A DNA stretch of 26,937 bases, from NCBI RefSeq assembly GCF_026151205.1, contig NW_026971862.1, forward strand, positions 1 through 26,937. Reading direction: 5' to 3'. This document shows positions 17,139 through 26,937 of the stretch, in pieces (the first letter of the stretch is position 1; each line of letters starts with the position of its first letter). Origin of the DNA: Bolinopsis microptera (lineage: Eukaryota; Ctenophora; Tentaculata; Lobata; Bolinopsidae). The translations under genes were made by a program, and so were the position numbers. Below the pieces are notes generated by a model. That model ran no database searches, was not told where the DNA came from, and was given only the letters and a program-made list of their open reading frames with translations.

Positions 17139-20100
17139 CAAAAATTTTCTCGATGAACATATAAATGCTAGTGTCGGTATTTTTGTCCATCGTGACAGCA
17201 AACAAAAAAAAAAATTGCAGAAATCCTTTCCCCAACCCCAAGACTTTTTTTCTGAAAATTAAAAAGATTTGATGAAAAATTACTAATTCCCCCTTGATTC
17301 CACCAAACTTTTTTCCCAAAAATCAAATTTAAATTTTTTTTCCCCATTTTGGGCATATTTTTAAAAATTTAATGCAAAATTAAAAACGGAAAAAGGGGTT
17401 GATCCCCCAATTTCCCCCGCTTTTTTTTAAAAAATTTAAAAAGTCCTAAAAATGGGGTTTAAAACTGGCCCTTGCACAGTGGTTTTTTGGAAGACATAAA
17501 ACTAACTAGAGGAATTTTTTCCCCAACATGAGCAGTTAAGATTTGAAGGCAATTTGCTGTGCTTTTTCACTTTTCTAAGGGTTTTCTAGTCCCCATTTCA
17601 CCGTTCACTTTTCCCCTTAAGTGGCCCATGGAAAAATTTCCAATTCCAATTGCAGGCCCCTTAAAAAAAAAAATAAAAGGGTCCTGAAATTTTCACAATT
17701 ACGATTCAATTGTTTTTTTTAACTTGAATTTTTCCTTTGTTTAATTGAAAAAAATTGGTCCCAAAAGTGAAGCATGGGGTTAAAAAAATCTACAAACCCT
17801 CCAATCAACATATTTTTAAGCACCAGTTTATTTTATTTTTACCTGAAAAAAGGTTTTTTTTTCCAAATTTTCGGTCTCTTCATTTCGTATTTCGTTCCAG
17901 GCGAAAATTTTGGTATATTTTTGTAATATAAGTTGCATTTATGTTAAAGTTTGCCTTTTTACAAAAGCACTTTTTTATGAATTTTTTAAATGAAAATTAT
18001 CGGATATTTATTAATTCAAAAAAATGTATTGGATTCTTCCTGGGGAAAATAAAAAATTGTTATTTTAACCAAATTGTAAAAATGTTTACCTTTACCTAAG
18101 GGCTTATCTAATAATTTTTCCCCACCAGTTTCCAAGAACCAATGTGAAAAAAAACCTTGTAAATAAATGTTTTAAGATCCAATTAAAAAAGTCCAATAAA
18201 AAAATTACTTTAACAAAAACCTTCATATGACCATCCTTTTTAATTTTAGAACATAAGAAAGATTCTCTTAGAATGATCTCTGAAAAAGCTTTCCCCTTTG
18301 CAAATTCTTGGGGTTACATAAACAGTTCCCTTTTTTCTTGGGGGGTTTATGATTAAAATCAAAAATTAAGTAATTTCAGAATTATAGGGAAAAAATCAAA
18401 TCATTTGGATTCTGTCTCAACAAGCAAGAATTTCAATGAACGCCCCTAGCCCATTAGGTAACAACTTTTTGGGAATAAAAAATGCTGTAAGAAAATGTGT
18501 ATGGTGCAAAACAAATTTTGTCCCATTGCATTGATAAGATCAAAAAATCAGTTTTGAGCGGGTTAGCAAAAATCGGCAAAATTTTAAGAGAAAGAAAATC
18601 TCAAACTTATATTATTTGAAATAGCCAAGGGAAGCGGGGGACATCAACTCACCCAAACAAAAACCGAATAAGCCCAACAATCGAACAATTTTTTTTTTAC
18701 AAATCAAAAAAAAGATAAATATAGGCCGCCCTCCGATCCATATCCCAGAATCTGTCTCGCAGCCCGTAAAAGTAAAATATTAAAGAAATATATGGGCCGT
18801 CACCCCGCGAAAAAAATGTACTGTTAGTTTTAATTCCATTCTTGAATCACCTTCAAAAACTTGCTCGAAACTTCTTTCTCGCTAAACCAGTTTGTCCAAA
18901 TTGGTTTTTTTTTTGGGAAAAGTTTTTTCCCAAAAAATTTTTTTCCCCAAAAAATAGTCCCCCTAATCGCCCCAATATTGGGATAACCATTAAATTGAAA
19001 AATTTTAAATTGTAAAAATGGCTTTTGCCCCCGCGTTAAATAATAAATTTTTGAACTGAATAACTTTTTTTAAAAAAACCAAATTTAATTTATTACAACA
19101 AACAAACCCAAAGTGCGGTTTAAAATTTTAATTTATTAATCTAAATTAATAAGAATTTTCCCCTTTTGTTTGTTTTGTAAATTTTCCTAAAAAGTAAAAA
19201 CCTCGGAAAAGTGGAAAAGAAAAAATTTAAAAAATGAAACATTTTAAATTTTTTTAAAGTTAAAAACATGAAAAAAAAATATTAAAAAAAATTAAACCAA
19301 ATACCCTTTTGGATTTTTACTATTTAGAACAATTTAAAAGTTTCTTTAATGGCCCATTTAAATTTACCCCAAAATTATGGTCCATTTTAGTAGTAAAGAG
19401 TCAATTTACTTTTAGTATAGGTTTCACTTTCGTTTTTGCCCGAAACCCTTTTTGGGGGGCCTCGAGCAGGAAAATCCCTGGGAATTAACATAATATAAGT
19501 ATAATTAGTATAAACCATACTTCATATTTAAGACGCCCCAAAAAATTTCTGGATTCATGGGAATCCCATCGGGTTTATAAAAAAAAAATTTTCGGATCAG
19601 ATTGAGTGTAAAAAGGCCATGAAATGATTAAGCCCAAAAGTCCCCCAAAACTTATAATGCTACAAAAGCAAAAGTTTGGATTATTTTGTTTGTGAATTGT
19701 TCATTTATAATAAACTTTAACATTTAAAATGGCATTGGGGTTCCCTAATATTTCATTATTTTTTTGGACCCCGCCGGGTTTAAACGGTTTTTTTGGGGGT
19801 TTCTATTGGAATTGGGTTTTTAAAATTGTTAAGCGCGGCCCGAAAAAATGTGGACCAAAACAAGAAAAAATATACTGTTTGCAGTTTTATGTACAAGGCG
19901 CGAAACACGTTTTTTTTGTAGACCGCCCCCAAGGTGGAACATGAACGAAAGCGCAAAAAGGGTTCGCCACTGGGGTAAGTTTTTTAAATAGTGGATCAAA
20001 AATGGGGCCCAAAAAAAACGCTGTTTTTTTTGCTGTAACATAATGTTTTGGATGGTTTGGGAATATGCTTTAAATTTTTTTTTCGGACCCCTTTCCCTTG

Positions 20101-20160
20101 TAAGTTCAAAGAGTAAAACACTAATTTTTTTGTTGCAATTGGAAGTCGGGGAAGGATTAA
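17139..20160. other. Partly noisy AT-rich DNA, no gene
   Basis: Runs of identical bases return from about 17,200 but are less extreme than in 7,900-15,680. From about 18,220 to 18,860 the sequence looks closer to normal. Short open frames exist on both strands, all rich in Phe, Lys, Gly and Pro and without motifs. No repeat, RNA or coding feature could be supported. Confidence 0.45.
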
Positions 20161-20163
20161 CTT

Positions 20164-20232
20164 GACGGATTTTACTCCCGTCCCAAAATTTTCTTCGAAG
20201 TAAGCCGCGCCCCCCCTTTCCCCCTTTCTCGA
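20164..20232 (+). repeat. GC-rich direct repeat, copy 1
   Basis: Shares GACGGA, TTTACTC, CGTCC, ATTTT, TTCGAAGTA, GCCGC and a C-run/CCCTTTCCCCC block, in that order, with 20476-20562 about 310 bp away. Run-length noise in the area blurs the edges. Confidence 0.55.
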
Positions 20233-20475
20233 AAATGTTTTTGGCAAAATTCTAACGAAAGTAAACCGCAAACACCGGGCCCAAAAAACCCATTAACAAT
20301 GGTTCAAGAAAGGATACTCAAATAATCTAATTTAAATTTTAAGAAAAATTGTAATTTGTTGCTGGCCGAAATTTAAGCGCTAAAAAAAACCACCTACAGT
20401 CGGCACCGCGCGGCTGAACCTTTTTCGAATTTGGTGGGCACTTAAACCTATTGACATCCCTGAAATCGAAAACCC

Positions 20476-20562
20476 GACGGAAATTGTTTACTCGTCCTTT
20501 TAAAAATTTTTTTTCGAAGTAGCCCCCGCCGCCCGCCGTTTTTTTTCCCCCCTTTCCCCCGA
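20476..20562 (+). repeat. GC-rich direct repeat, copy 2
   Basis: Second copy of the motif series at 20164-20232. It includes TTTTCGAAGTAGCCCCCGCC and a CCCCCCTTTCCCCC end. Confidence 0.55.
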
Positions 20563-20659
20563 AATACCAATGTTACAAAATGGCCCTTGGGAAGGTTTAT
20601 AACCTACCCAGGAACGTTTTTGTAAAACAACCGTGGGGGACCTGCCACTTTGGGCCCCC

Positions 20660-20770
20660 CTTTTCACTACCCCCTGTTAAAAGGGTTTTCCAGCTACGAT
20701 ACAGGGGGGAAGCCACTCGTGGGCGCGGGGGGTCATACCCCAAAATTTATGACAACCAAGGAACGCCGCC
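20660..20770 (+). repeat. Inverted repeat, left arm
   Basis: Contains CTTTTCACTA, CAGCTACGATACAGGGGGGA, a CGTGGGCGCGGGGGG block, TCATAC and TTTATGACAA in order. The reverse complement of 21221-21335 gives CTTTCACTTTAG, CGACGCTACAGGGGGGA, CGTGGCGCGGGCGGGGGG, TTCATAC and TTTATTGACAA in the same order. Arms are about 110 bp, separated by about 450 bp. Confidence 0.6.
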
Positions 20771-21220
20771 GGGGCCACACGGTCCCCCCCAATATATTGG
20801 GAAAAATTCCCACATAGCCCATGGTGGCCCCCAAAGCGTACTGCGTTGACGCCGCTTTTTTTCACCAAAAGTAGGATTTTTGCCGCCTCCCGGCGGTCGC
20901 GCGCCCTAACTGGGGAAGCGAGAGGGGCCTCCTGGTTTTTGAAACTAAAAAATGGGGAAAACCCAAAATATTTTACCAAGTACACCCCGTTTAAAACACT
21001 GCAACACTGGCCCCGGGCAAGTGCTACGAAGCAACGAAAGTACAAAAAGTAAAACCGCGGGGCCGGGCCTACTAAAAGTTAAAGAAACAACTAAAATGAG
21101 AAACTTTATTGTGCCGTAAAAATTAAACGACGGAAAAGGTTTCTCCGCGCGCTACTTTTGGGCCTGCCCCCGGAGGCAAAAGGGAAAAACCCTTTTACTA
21201 GTTATGAAAAAATGGTTTTT
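20771..21220. other. GC-richer core between inverted arms
   Basis: More GC-rich than its surroundings (for example GCCGCCTCCCGGCGGTCGCG near 20882) and carrying several CGCG words. An open frame of 122 codons runs on the minus strand (20677-21045) but overlaps the left arm and shows no motif. No gene is called. Confidence 0.4.
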
Positions 21221-21335
21221 CCCCTTGTCAATAAAAGTTTGTATGAACCCCCCGCCCGCGCCACGAAAGGGGGCCCGGCCTCCCCCCTGTAGCGTCGAAA
21301 GACCGCTACTAAAGTGAAAGGGGAACCCGGGGGGG
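21221..21335 (-). repeat. Inverted repeat, right arm
   Basis: Right arm matching 20660-20770 in reverse orientation. Differences are mainly in run lengths, as expected where base calling of runs is poor. Confidence 0.6.
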
Positions 21336-23070
21336 GGGTTCCCCCCACCGTGAAAAAATACAAAATGTTTTTTTCAAAGGGTCCAACTCGGTAGACCTTG
21401 CCATGGCCGGAATAAAGGTCAAACGAAAAATTTAAATGGCCCAAACCTCAAAACATAGTTTCATGAAACTTTGTTCCCCCCCCCAAAAATGAACCAAACC
21501 CTTGTTTTTCCAGCTTCAGCCCCTTTAGATTATTACAGTAAAATCGTACTGTTTGCCAAGGAAAAATTGTCCCGAAAAAATGTTCCCACCCGGCGTTTTT
21601 TTAAAAAAGTTTCCTTACTGGGTGCCCGCGCTCGCCTGTCCATTTTTCCCCGCCGAATCTCTAAATTTTATGAAATGATAAGCCTGAGGTCCCCAGGTAA
21701 AGCAAAACTGGAAAAAACAAAAACCTCCGAGGGCGCGCTAAATCCACTTTACAGTCCGGATCTTCGAGATTTTTTTCTAAAAGGGCCCCGACCAGTTTGA
21801 AAACCAACTTGAAATCGATGTAATTTTTTTGGAGGCTGATTTCAAGAAATCACCCCCCCATGACATAGGGTTTTAAAATGCCTCCTCCTGGCGAAGATAA
21901 ACGGCAAAAAAAACTGTCCTTTTTAATCACGTGATAGAAATTTCGACCGTAAAAAATAAAATAACTAATAAAGGAAGTTTGGTCGAATTTCTCGTTAGCA
22001 AAGTTAGGGTTTTCAGCAAAAAATGCTTTTGTTTAAGGGATTTTGGGTTAAGGGGTTGGGATCAGAATAAGAGGGTTAGGTTTCGAAATAGTCGTTCAGG
22101 GCCAGCTAGATTCTAGAGAACAGGTTGGATAAAGTCACGTGGACAGTCCGAGTTTGTAGAAGAGAAATTTTATCATCATCCACAGAACCATATTTTGTGA
22201 TCTGGCCATTGGTTTACTTAAACTAATTTAATTTGAAACATGGAGTTTTTGGGACGTTTGCATGGAGCTTTACAACTTTACACCTTACAGTTTTTACCTA
22301 AAAATTTAACATAAACCTTACCTGAAAATAATTGAAATAGGGTGAATAGTGAACACTGAATTAGTGGAATACTGAATAAATTAGTAGTAACATTAGGCAT
22401 CACTTTGCCAACTCCCGCCCCCTCCCAGTGTGGGACGAAATTTTATTTAAACAAATTATTAACAATTTTGAATTTGTTTAGCGGTATTTTGACGCCTTTG
22501 GCCCCTTATCAGAGGGTCCCTATCATATTGGAGATTGAAATTGAGATTGGCTTTTATCTCCTTCTGAGTTACATACAAAAAAAACACCCCGTTAAATTGG
22601 CCCGAACGTATTCGCCACCATGGCTTTCCTTCAAGGCGGAACAAATACTTTGTTACATTTATGACCTGATTAAATAAACAATTTAATATCCATATTAAAT
22701 GTAAAACTTAGAAATAACAGTTAAAGTGAAAAGGTTTCAAAACGGTACAAAATTTTCAAAGCAATGGATTGAGGTTTAGGTCAAAAGAATCTAAAAACTG
22801 TCCCATTATTTTTAGAGCTAAAAACTAACGTAAAACAAAATAGCATCAAAAAAATAGCAAAGGTACGAACACAGTTTGTGACCTGTGGGCCCTTCCCTAC
22901 TCCCTAAACACTTTCAAGAAACTGAAAGAGTCCCCCACGACCATATATGTTTTTGGTGAACATTTATTTAACTGGGTTTTTGGGGCAGAAGTCTAATCCA
23001 TGCAGCTTACTGGATTTAAGGCAAGTAAGGTAGTACGTTTTCCGTAGAAAAGTAAGGGGAGAATGTTACC
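21336..23070. other. Noisy then cleaner DNA, no gene
   Basis: Single-base runs fade out by about 22,100, and from there to 23,700 the sequence looks normal. GGTTAGG and TTAAGGGG words near 22,005-22,085 are isolated, not a telomeric array. An open frame of 90 codons (22405-22677, plus) in clean sequence contains a repeated EIEIEIG-like stretch but no recognised domain. Confidence 0.4.
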
Positions 23071-23155
23071 CGAAAAAGCGGGAATTGAACCCACAACCTC
23101 CCCGAAACTCCCGATTAGCGCTCGGATTGCTAATAATCATTAAGCTATCCCCGCC
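23071..23155 (-). tRNA. tRNA-Ser(GCT)-like sequence, probably pseudogene or SINE head
   Basis: Read on the minus strand from 23155. The A box is TAGCTTAATGA and the B box GGTTCAATTCC differs from consensus at one position. A D arm with a GCT/AGC stem is followed by a 5-bp anticodon stem TCCGA/TCGGG. The 7-base loop GCGCTAA would give anticodon GCT. A long variable region (about 15 bases) fits serine tRNA, and the T stem GTGGG/CCCGC is sound. Against function: base 33 is C rather than T, and the acceptor ends (GGCGGGG and TTTTTCG) barely pair. I read it as a decayed tRNA-Ser or a tRNA-derived repeat head. Confidence 0.45.
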
Positions 23156-24745
23156 AAACAAATCAAATCCCAAAACACTACCTTGTACTACTAACAGATT
23201 TTCAATGCCCTTATCAGTTTGCCCCGTTATTACAACCCCAAGGGTGTAATACACAATTTATGCCAGACCCTCCGACTAAGGATCGTTGCAGATATAACCA
23301 TTTATGGGTTAAGTGGGGGGTGGAAAACTTCGGCCGCACCCGATATTTTCAGGGCCTAGCATTTAAGCCAAAGCATTTAAGGTATTTAAGCCAGCCAGAA
23401 TTCAAAGAAGCAACATTCTGGTAACATAAATACTAACCGGGATTGGTTGAAAATTTTCATAGGTGAAAGTTTGGAGTGTTTTAATTTTTAGGAAGGCGGA
23501 CTGGCCCCTTGAAAGAAGCCATGGTGGGCGAAAACGTCGGCAAAAAACGGGTGTTAATATTTGTAATGTAAACTCAGAGGAGAATTAAAAGCTAATCTCA
23601 ATTTTTCACAACTCAATCATCAATATTAATTAAACATTTATTTAAATGCTTTTCTTTACCCGGAAGGACAGCCCCCAAGACAGGACCCTAAGTTGGGAAG
23701 AAAGGGAAATTTTTTTAAATTTTTTAGTAAGGTTTATTAATTTTTAAGATTTTTTTTTTTTGGATTTTTTTTTTACAAATTTTTTTTTATTTGAATAAAA
23801 GTTTTTACAATAATAAAAATTTCCCCGGAGAACTCCCTTTTTTTACTTTGTTTCCCTCGGTAAAACAAAAAAACCGTGGGCCCACGACCAACTTAGTCAC
23901 AATAATTTTTTTACTCGTAAACAAAAAAATCCCAAAATTCGGATTTCATGAAACCCAAATTATTTAATAAAATCAAGAATTGACTCCCGTTCCCCCCCCC
24001 CATTTTTTTTAATTTTTTTTATCAAAATGGGTTTTTTAGGGAAAAAAGTTTACAGATTTTGGGGAAAATTTTTTTTTGGGGGCTCAAAAATTTAACCCTT
24101 GAAAAAAACTGAATTTTTAATTTTTTTTTGGAAAAAATCCCGGCCTTAAAACCCAAAAATCCCCGGGCCCGGGTACCCAAAAAAAGGTAAAAAAAAAATC
24201 GCCCCCCAAAAACCGAGATACGAAAAACCCTAGCGGTCCCAATACGTTGTTGGAATTCAGGTTGGATTGGCTTTCCCTTTAAACAACGTGATAAGGTGGG
24301 GCCCCCAATTAATTAAACCCACCCCGTTCCAAACAAAATTATTGGGAAATCGTTTAAGGCCTTGGCCCAATTTAAGGCGGGGTCCCCCCCACGGTGTTAT
24401 GGTAAAAAAATTACCCCCAGTCCCAATTTTTTTTTTTACGAGGGTAAAAAAAAATGCCTTTGATTAACTTTCCGTCCCCTTTTATAAAAACCGGTTTTGC
24501 CCTCATTTTTTTTCAGATCAAAAAATGCAAAAATTTCATAATCTTACCCCTCCCTGGAGGTGTTTTTTTTTTAAATGAAATGGGCCCGTGGTCCCCCAAA
24601 ATAATTTCCTTAATTTCCCCAAATTTTAGGGGACGGAGTCCCTCGAACAGTATGTCCCCTCTGCAAAAAGCCAAATCACCCTCAAATAGAAAAAACACGG
24701 CGGTGGGTAAAAGAACCAAACGTTATGGAAAACTTCTTTTTTTTG
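23156..24745. other. No gene; noise resumes near 23,700
   Basis: Clean to about 23,690, with a short cluster of GCATTTAAG/GTATTTAAGCC words near 23,357-23,393. From about 23,700 long runs of T, A, C and G return. Nothing supportable was found on either strand. Confidence 0.45.
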
Positions 24746-24806
24746 CCCCCCCCCCCCCCCCTCCCAGTTTTTTTCCCTGTAAGTTTAAGGGGGGGGGGGG
24801 GGGGGG
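24746..24806. repeat. Poly-C / poly-G hairpin
   Basis: A run of 16 C (24746-24761) and a run of 18 G (24789-24806) flank a 27-base spacer containing GTAAGTTTAA. The two tracts would pair as a hairpin. The TTTAA-then-poly-G arrangement resembles those at 15181 and, reversed, 16177. Confidence 0.6.
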
Positions 24807-26570
24807 ATAAGGGGTGAACGGTCCGTGGCTTACCCAGCAAATGGGAAAAAAGATAGATAAGATAAAATATCAGATATATTTCAAACCACAATCTGTATTG
24901 TTTTTAAATTTTATTAAAAGCGGTTTTCCAGAAAAACCCACCCCCTCCCCGATAAAACCTACATTTTTTTTTTTTTTCAAACACAACCTGACCGATTTTG
25001 GGTTTTTACTGAATTTTCGAAAAACAGTGCTCAGTGCTGTTTAGTTGTTTTACTGTTTTTGTGGGAGGTTTTCTTAAAAAACCCCCCCGGGATAACCTTA
25101 TTTTAATTTTTTAATTCCCCTGTCATCTTTTTGACATTGAATTAAAAATTTTGTGAACTCAAAAATATGCCTTGCTGAAACGACTTTCCCATGGGGGTCC
25201 CCCCTTAATGGGGCCCGGAAAAAAAACAGTAAAAAAAAAGGGGTAAAATAAATAAAGGGGGTAAATAGTAATAGGGGGAGTATTAATGGGCGGGCGGCCC
25301 CCGCCCGCGGCCCCGTTGGGGCTGGCGGTTCCTTGCCAACACATGTGGGACTACTACTCCTAAGTACTATAATAAATTTGTCCCCCCGAATAAGTTTATT
25401 TGGCCAAAAAAAGAACCATATTTTTTTACTGAAACCTGGGTACGTGGGGTTATGGACCCGAACCCATTGTAAAGAGTTGTGGGCAAAATTTACCCCCCCC
25501 ACATAGTGGGGCACCTGTGCAGGTGACCAAAATCCTAAAGCAGACTTCAATTAAACAGTTTTTAAAAAAAAAACCCTGGCCCATTGGTAAAAAAACCCCA
25601 CCATGGGGTCCAAAAAAATCAAATTATCGATGTTAATTTACTCCCCAAAATGGGAAAACTTTTGAATTTGTTTATCAGTGTTTAATTTACCTGGTGGAAC
25701 CCCCAGGCTTTAAATGTGTTCATTAAACCTAAATAAAGAGATTTGGCCGGAATTTTCGGCTGAGCGCCCCCCGAGTAAGGGGGTTTTTATTAATTTGATC
25801 GCCAATCTTCAGACGATCCTTCCCCTTGAGACAATCTTTCCGGGAAAATTATGTTTTCCCACTGATTTCTGGTTTCTTGGTATATTCCGTCATTTCCTAA
25901 AAAAATTTTTTTTTACTGGGGTTCCCCTTTATTATCAGTTTACAAAAATTTCTTTTGGAAAAAAAGGGGAAAACCTGGATTTTTTTTCAATTTTACATTT
26001 TAATTTTTAACGAGCTGCTTTGCCATGCCTTTTGGTTATCGGGATTTTAATCCATAAAATTTGTCCAAAATAATATTTTTACCTATTTCAACGTTTAAAT
26101 GTCGATTTTTTTTAACAGAGCCCCCCCTCGTTTTTTTTTTATTAATAAAAAAGGGTAAAACCCCACCCAAAACCATCTTTAACTATAAAATATAAAAACC
26201 CAGAAGAAAACCATAAATTATGGGAATGGATTCCCGGTGGCCCATTTTTTACGACAAACCCCCGGGCCAAAAACAACCAATCAACTTTTAACCCCGGACC
26301 TTTTCCGCAAAAAAACCGGGAAAAAAAATATAACGGACCCGAAAACCTTTTTTGACAGGGGCAAAAATTTTTTTTTTAAAGGGGCCTTTAAAAAATCAGC
26401 ATAGAAAAAAAAAATAAAAAAATTTGGCCCAGGGAATGGAAAATTTGAATAGGTTAAATAATTTAATTTTTAAATCCCCCTCGAAGGTCCTCCACCCCAC
26501 ACCTTTTAGGTTTTTTAGAACGGGGTATTCCTGCTAGTTGCTTATAATGCATCAATTTTTTAAAACAGTT
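24807..26570. other. Noisy DNA, no gene
   Basis: Run-rich sequence like 7,900-15,680. A GC-rich patch near 25,288-25,330 (GGGCGGGCGGCCCCCGCCCG) and a small CACCTGTGCAGGTG inverted motif near 25,511 are the only marked words. A 150-codon minus frame (25098-25550) is Phe/Pro/Gly/Lys-biased and is not called. Confidence 0.45.
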
Positions 26571-26795
26571 TGCTGTCCACCCAAATGTAAAACTTTGGGT
26601 CCGAAAAAGGAAAGAAATTAGGTCCCCCCTCCACGCAGGAATTAGGTTCCCCACCCAAGAAGCCGCGTGATAAATTAAAATTCAATAAATTTCCATTTAA
26701 AAGCCGCCGGCCCTGCTTGGAACCTAATTTCCTTGCGTGGGGGAGACCTAATTTTTCCCGTTTTGACCCTAGTTTTTCATTTTTGTGGAACAGTA
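26571..26795. repeat. Foldback (imperfect palindrome), arms about 95 bp
   Basis: The left arm (26571-26668) reads CTGTCCACCCAAATG, AAACTTTGGGTC, GAAATTAGGTCCCCCC, CCACGCAGGAATTAGGTTCC and AGCCGCG. The reverse complement of 26702-26795 reads CTGTTCCACAAAAATG, AACTAGGGTC, AAATTAGGTCTCCCC, CCACGCAAGGAAATTAGG and GGCGGC, in the same order. The loop is about 33 bp. The repeated ATTAGGT(C/T)(C/T)CC motif also occurs twice within each arm. It could be a small MITE; no target duplication was resolved. Confidence 0.75.
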
Positions 26796-26937
26796 AACTT
26801 AAATTTAGGTTATTTAAACCCCTACTAATACTTTTTTTTTTTTTTTCCCTTCGACCCCAAATCCCCCCCCCTTTTTTTTATGCCCCTTTTGCCCCCCCCA
26901 GGGTTTTTGGGGGGGAAATCTCTTAGGTTTTCCCCCC
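26796..26937. other. Noisy end of window
   Basis: Run-rich sequence (long T and C runs) with nothing recognisable. Confidence 0.4.

Noticed and set aside
20677-21045. 122-codon open frame on the minus strand
   Set aside because: It overlaps an inverted-repeat arm, lies in noisy GC-rich DNA and has no motif.
22005-22085. Telomere-like TTAGGG/TTAAGGGG words
   Set aside because: Isolated and irregular, without a tandem array.
23066-23254. 62-codon minus-strand frame over the tRNA-like sequence
   Set aside because: Half of it is the tRNA-like sequence read as protein, and there is no motif in the rest.
24161-24180. Vector polylinker-like CCCGGGCCCGGGTACCC
   Set aside because: No adjoining vector sequence or further clustered restriction sites. 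G/C runs in noisy sequence readily produce such words.
25098-25550. 150-codon open frame on the minus strand
   Set aside because: Phe/Pro/Gly/Arg-rich translation of noisy DNA. No recognisable domain despite its length.

Overview
The window looks like a stretch of metazoan (probably invertebrate) nuclear DNA that is gene-poor and dominated by transposable-element remains. No intact host gene was recognised. The call rests on relics of three eukaryotic element classes in the first 4 kb: a GIY-YIG fragment of the kind found at the end of Penelope-like retroelements, a Mutator-like (MULE) transposase of the metazoan type, and the 3' end of a CR1/jockey-like LINE. It is supported by low-GC, repeat-laden intervening DNA and by two tRNA-like sequences with pol III A and B boxes. 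There are no bacterial-style genes, ribosome binding sites or operons. A marine or spiralian invertebrate would fit the LINE and MULE style, but that is inference.

Layout. 1-4,550: ordinary-looking sequence with the GIY-YIG relic, a tRNA-derived SINE-like head, and a nested wreck in which LINE sequence separates two MULE segments. 4,550-5,165: three diverged copies of one repeat, the last inverted. 5,321-7,166: a non-autonomous DNA element with terminal inverted repeats of almost 600 bp, each carrying its own smaller hairpin, around a core with short tandem repeats and two small unrecognised ORFs. 7,167-7,900: unremarkable AT-rich DNA. 7,900-15,680: sequence with abnormally many runs of all four bases, most simply read as poor base calling or consensus. 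15,673-16,200: foldback repeats built on a 10-bp unit. 16,330-17,133: a clean 804-bp MITE-like element with matching terminal inverted repeats and a 5-bp target duplication. 17,140-22,100: partly noisy DNA including a GC-rich block with direct and inverted repeats. 22,100-23,700: cleaner DNA with a tRNA-Ser-like sequence on the minus strand. 23,700-26,937: noisy again, with a poly-C/poly-G hairpin and a foldback near the end.

The coding relics are all broken: frameshift and stop in the LINE, loss of the first catalytic region plus a frameshift in the MULE, an interrupted GIY-YIG. Nothing here acts as a pathway. The most interesting material is structural: the composite long-TIR element, the 804-bp element with a possible captured exon, and the 10-bp-register array that changes composition without changing period. 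I found no convincing new multi-gene system.
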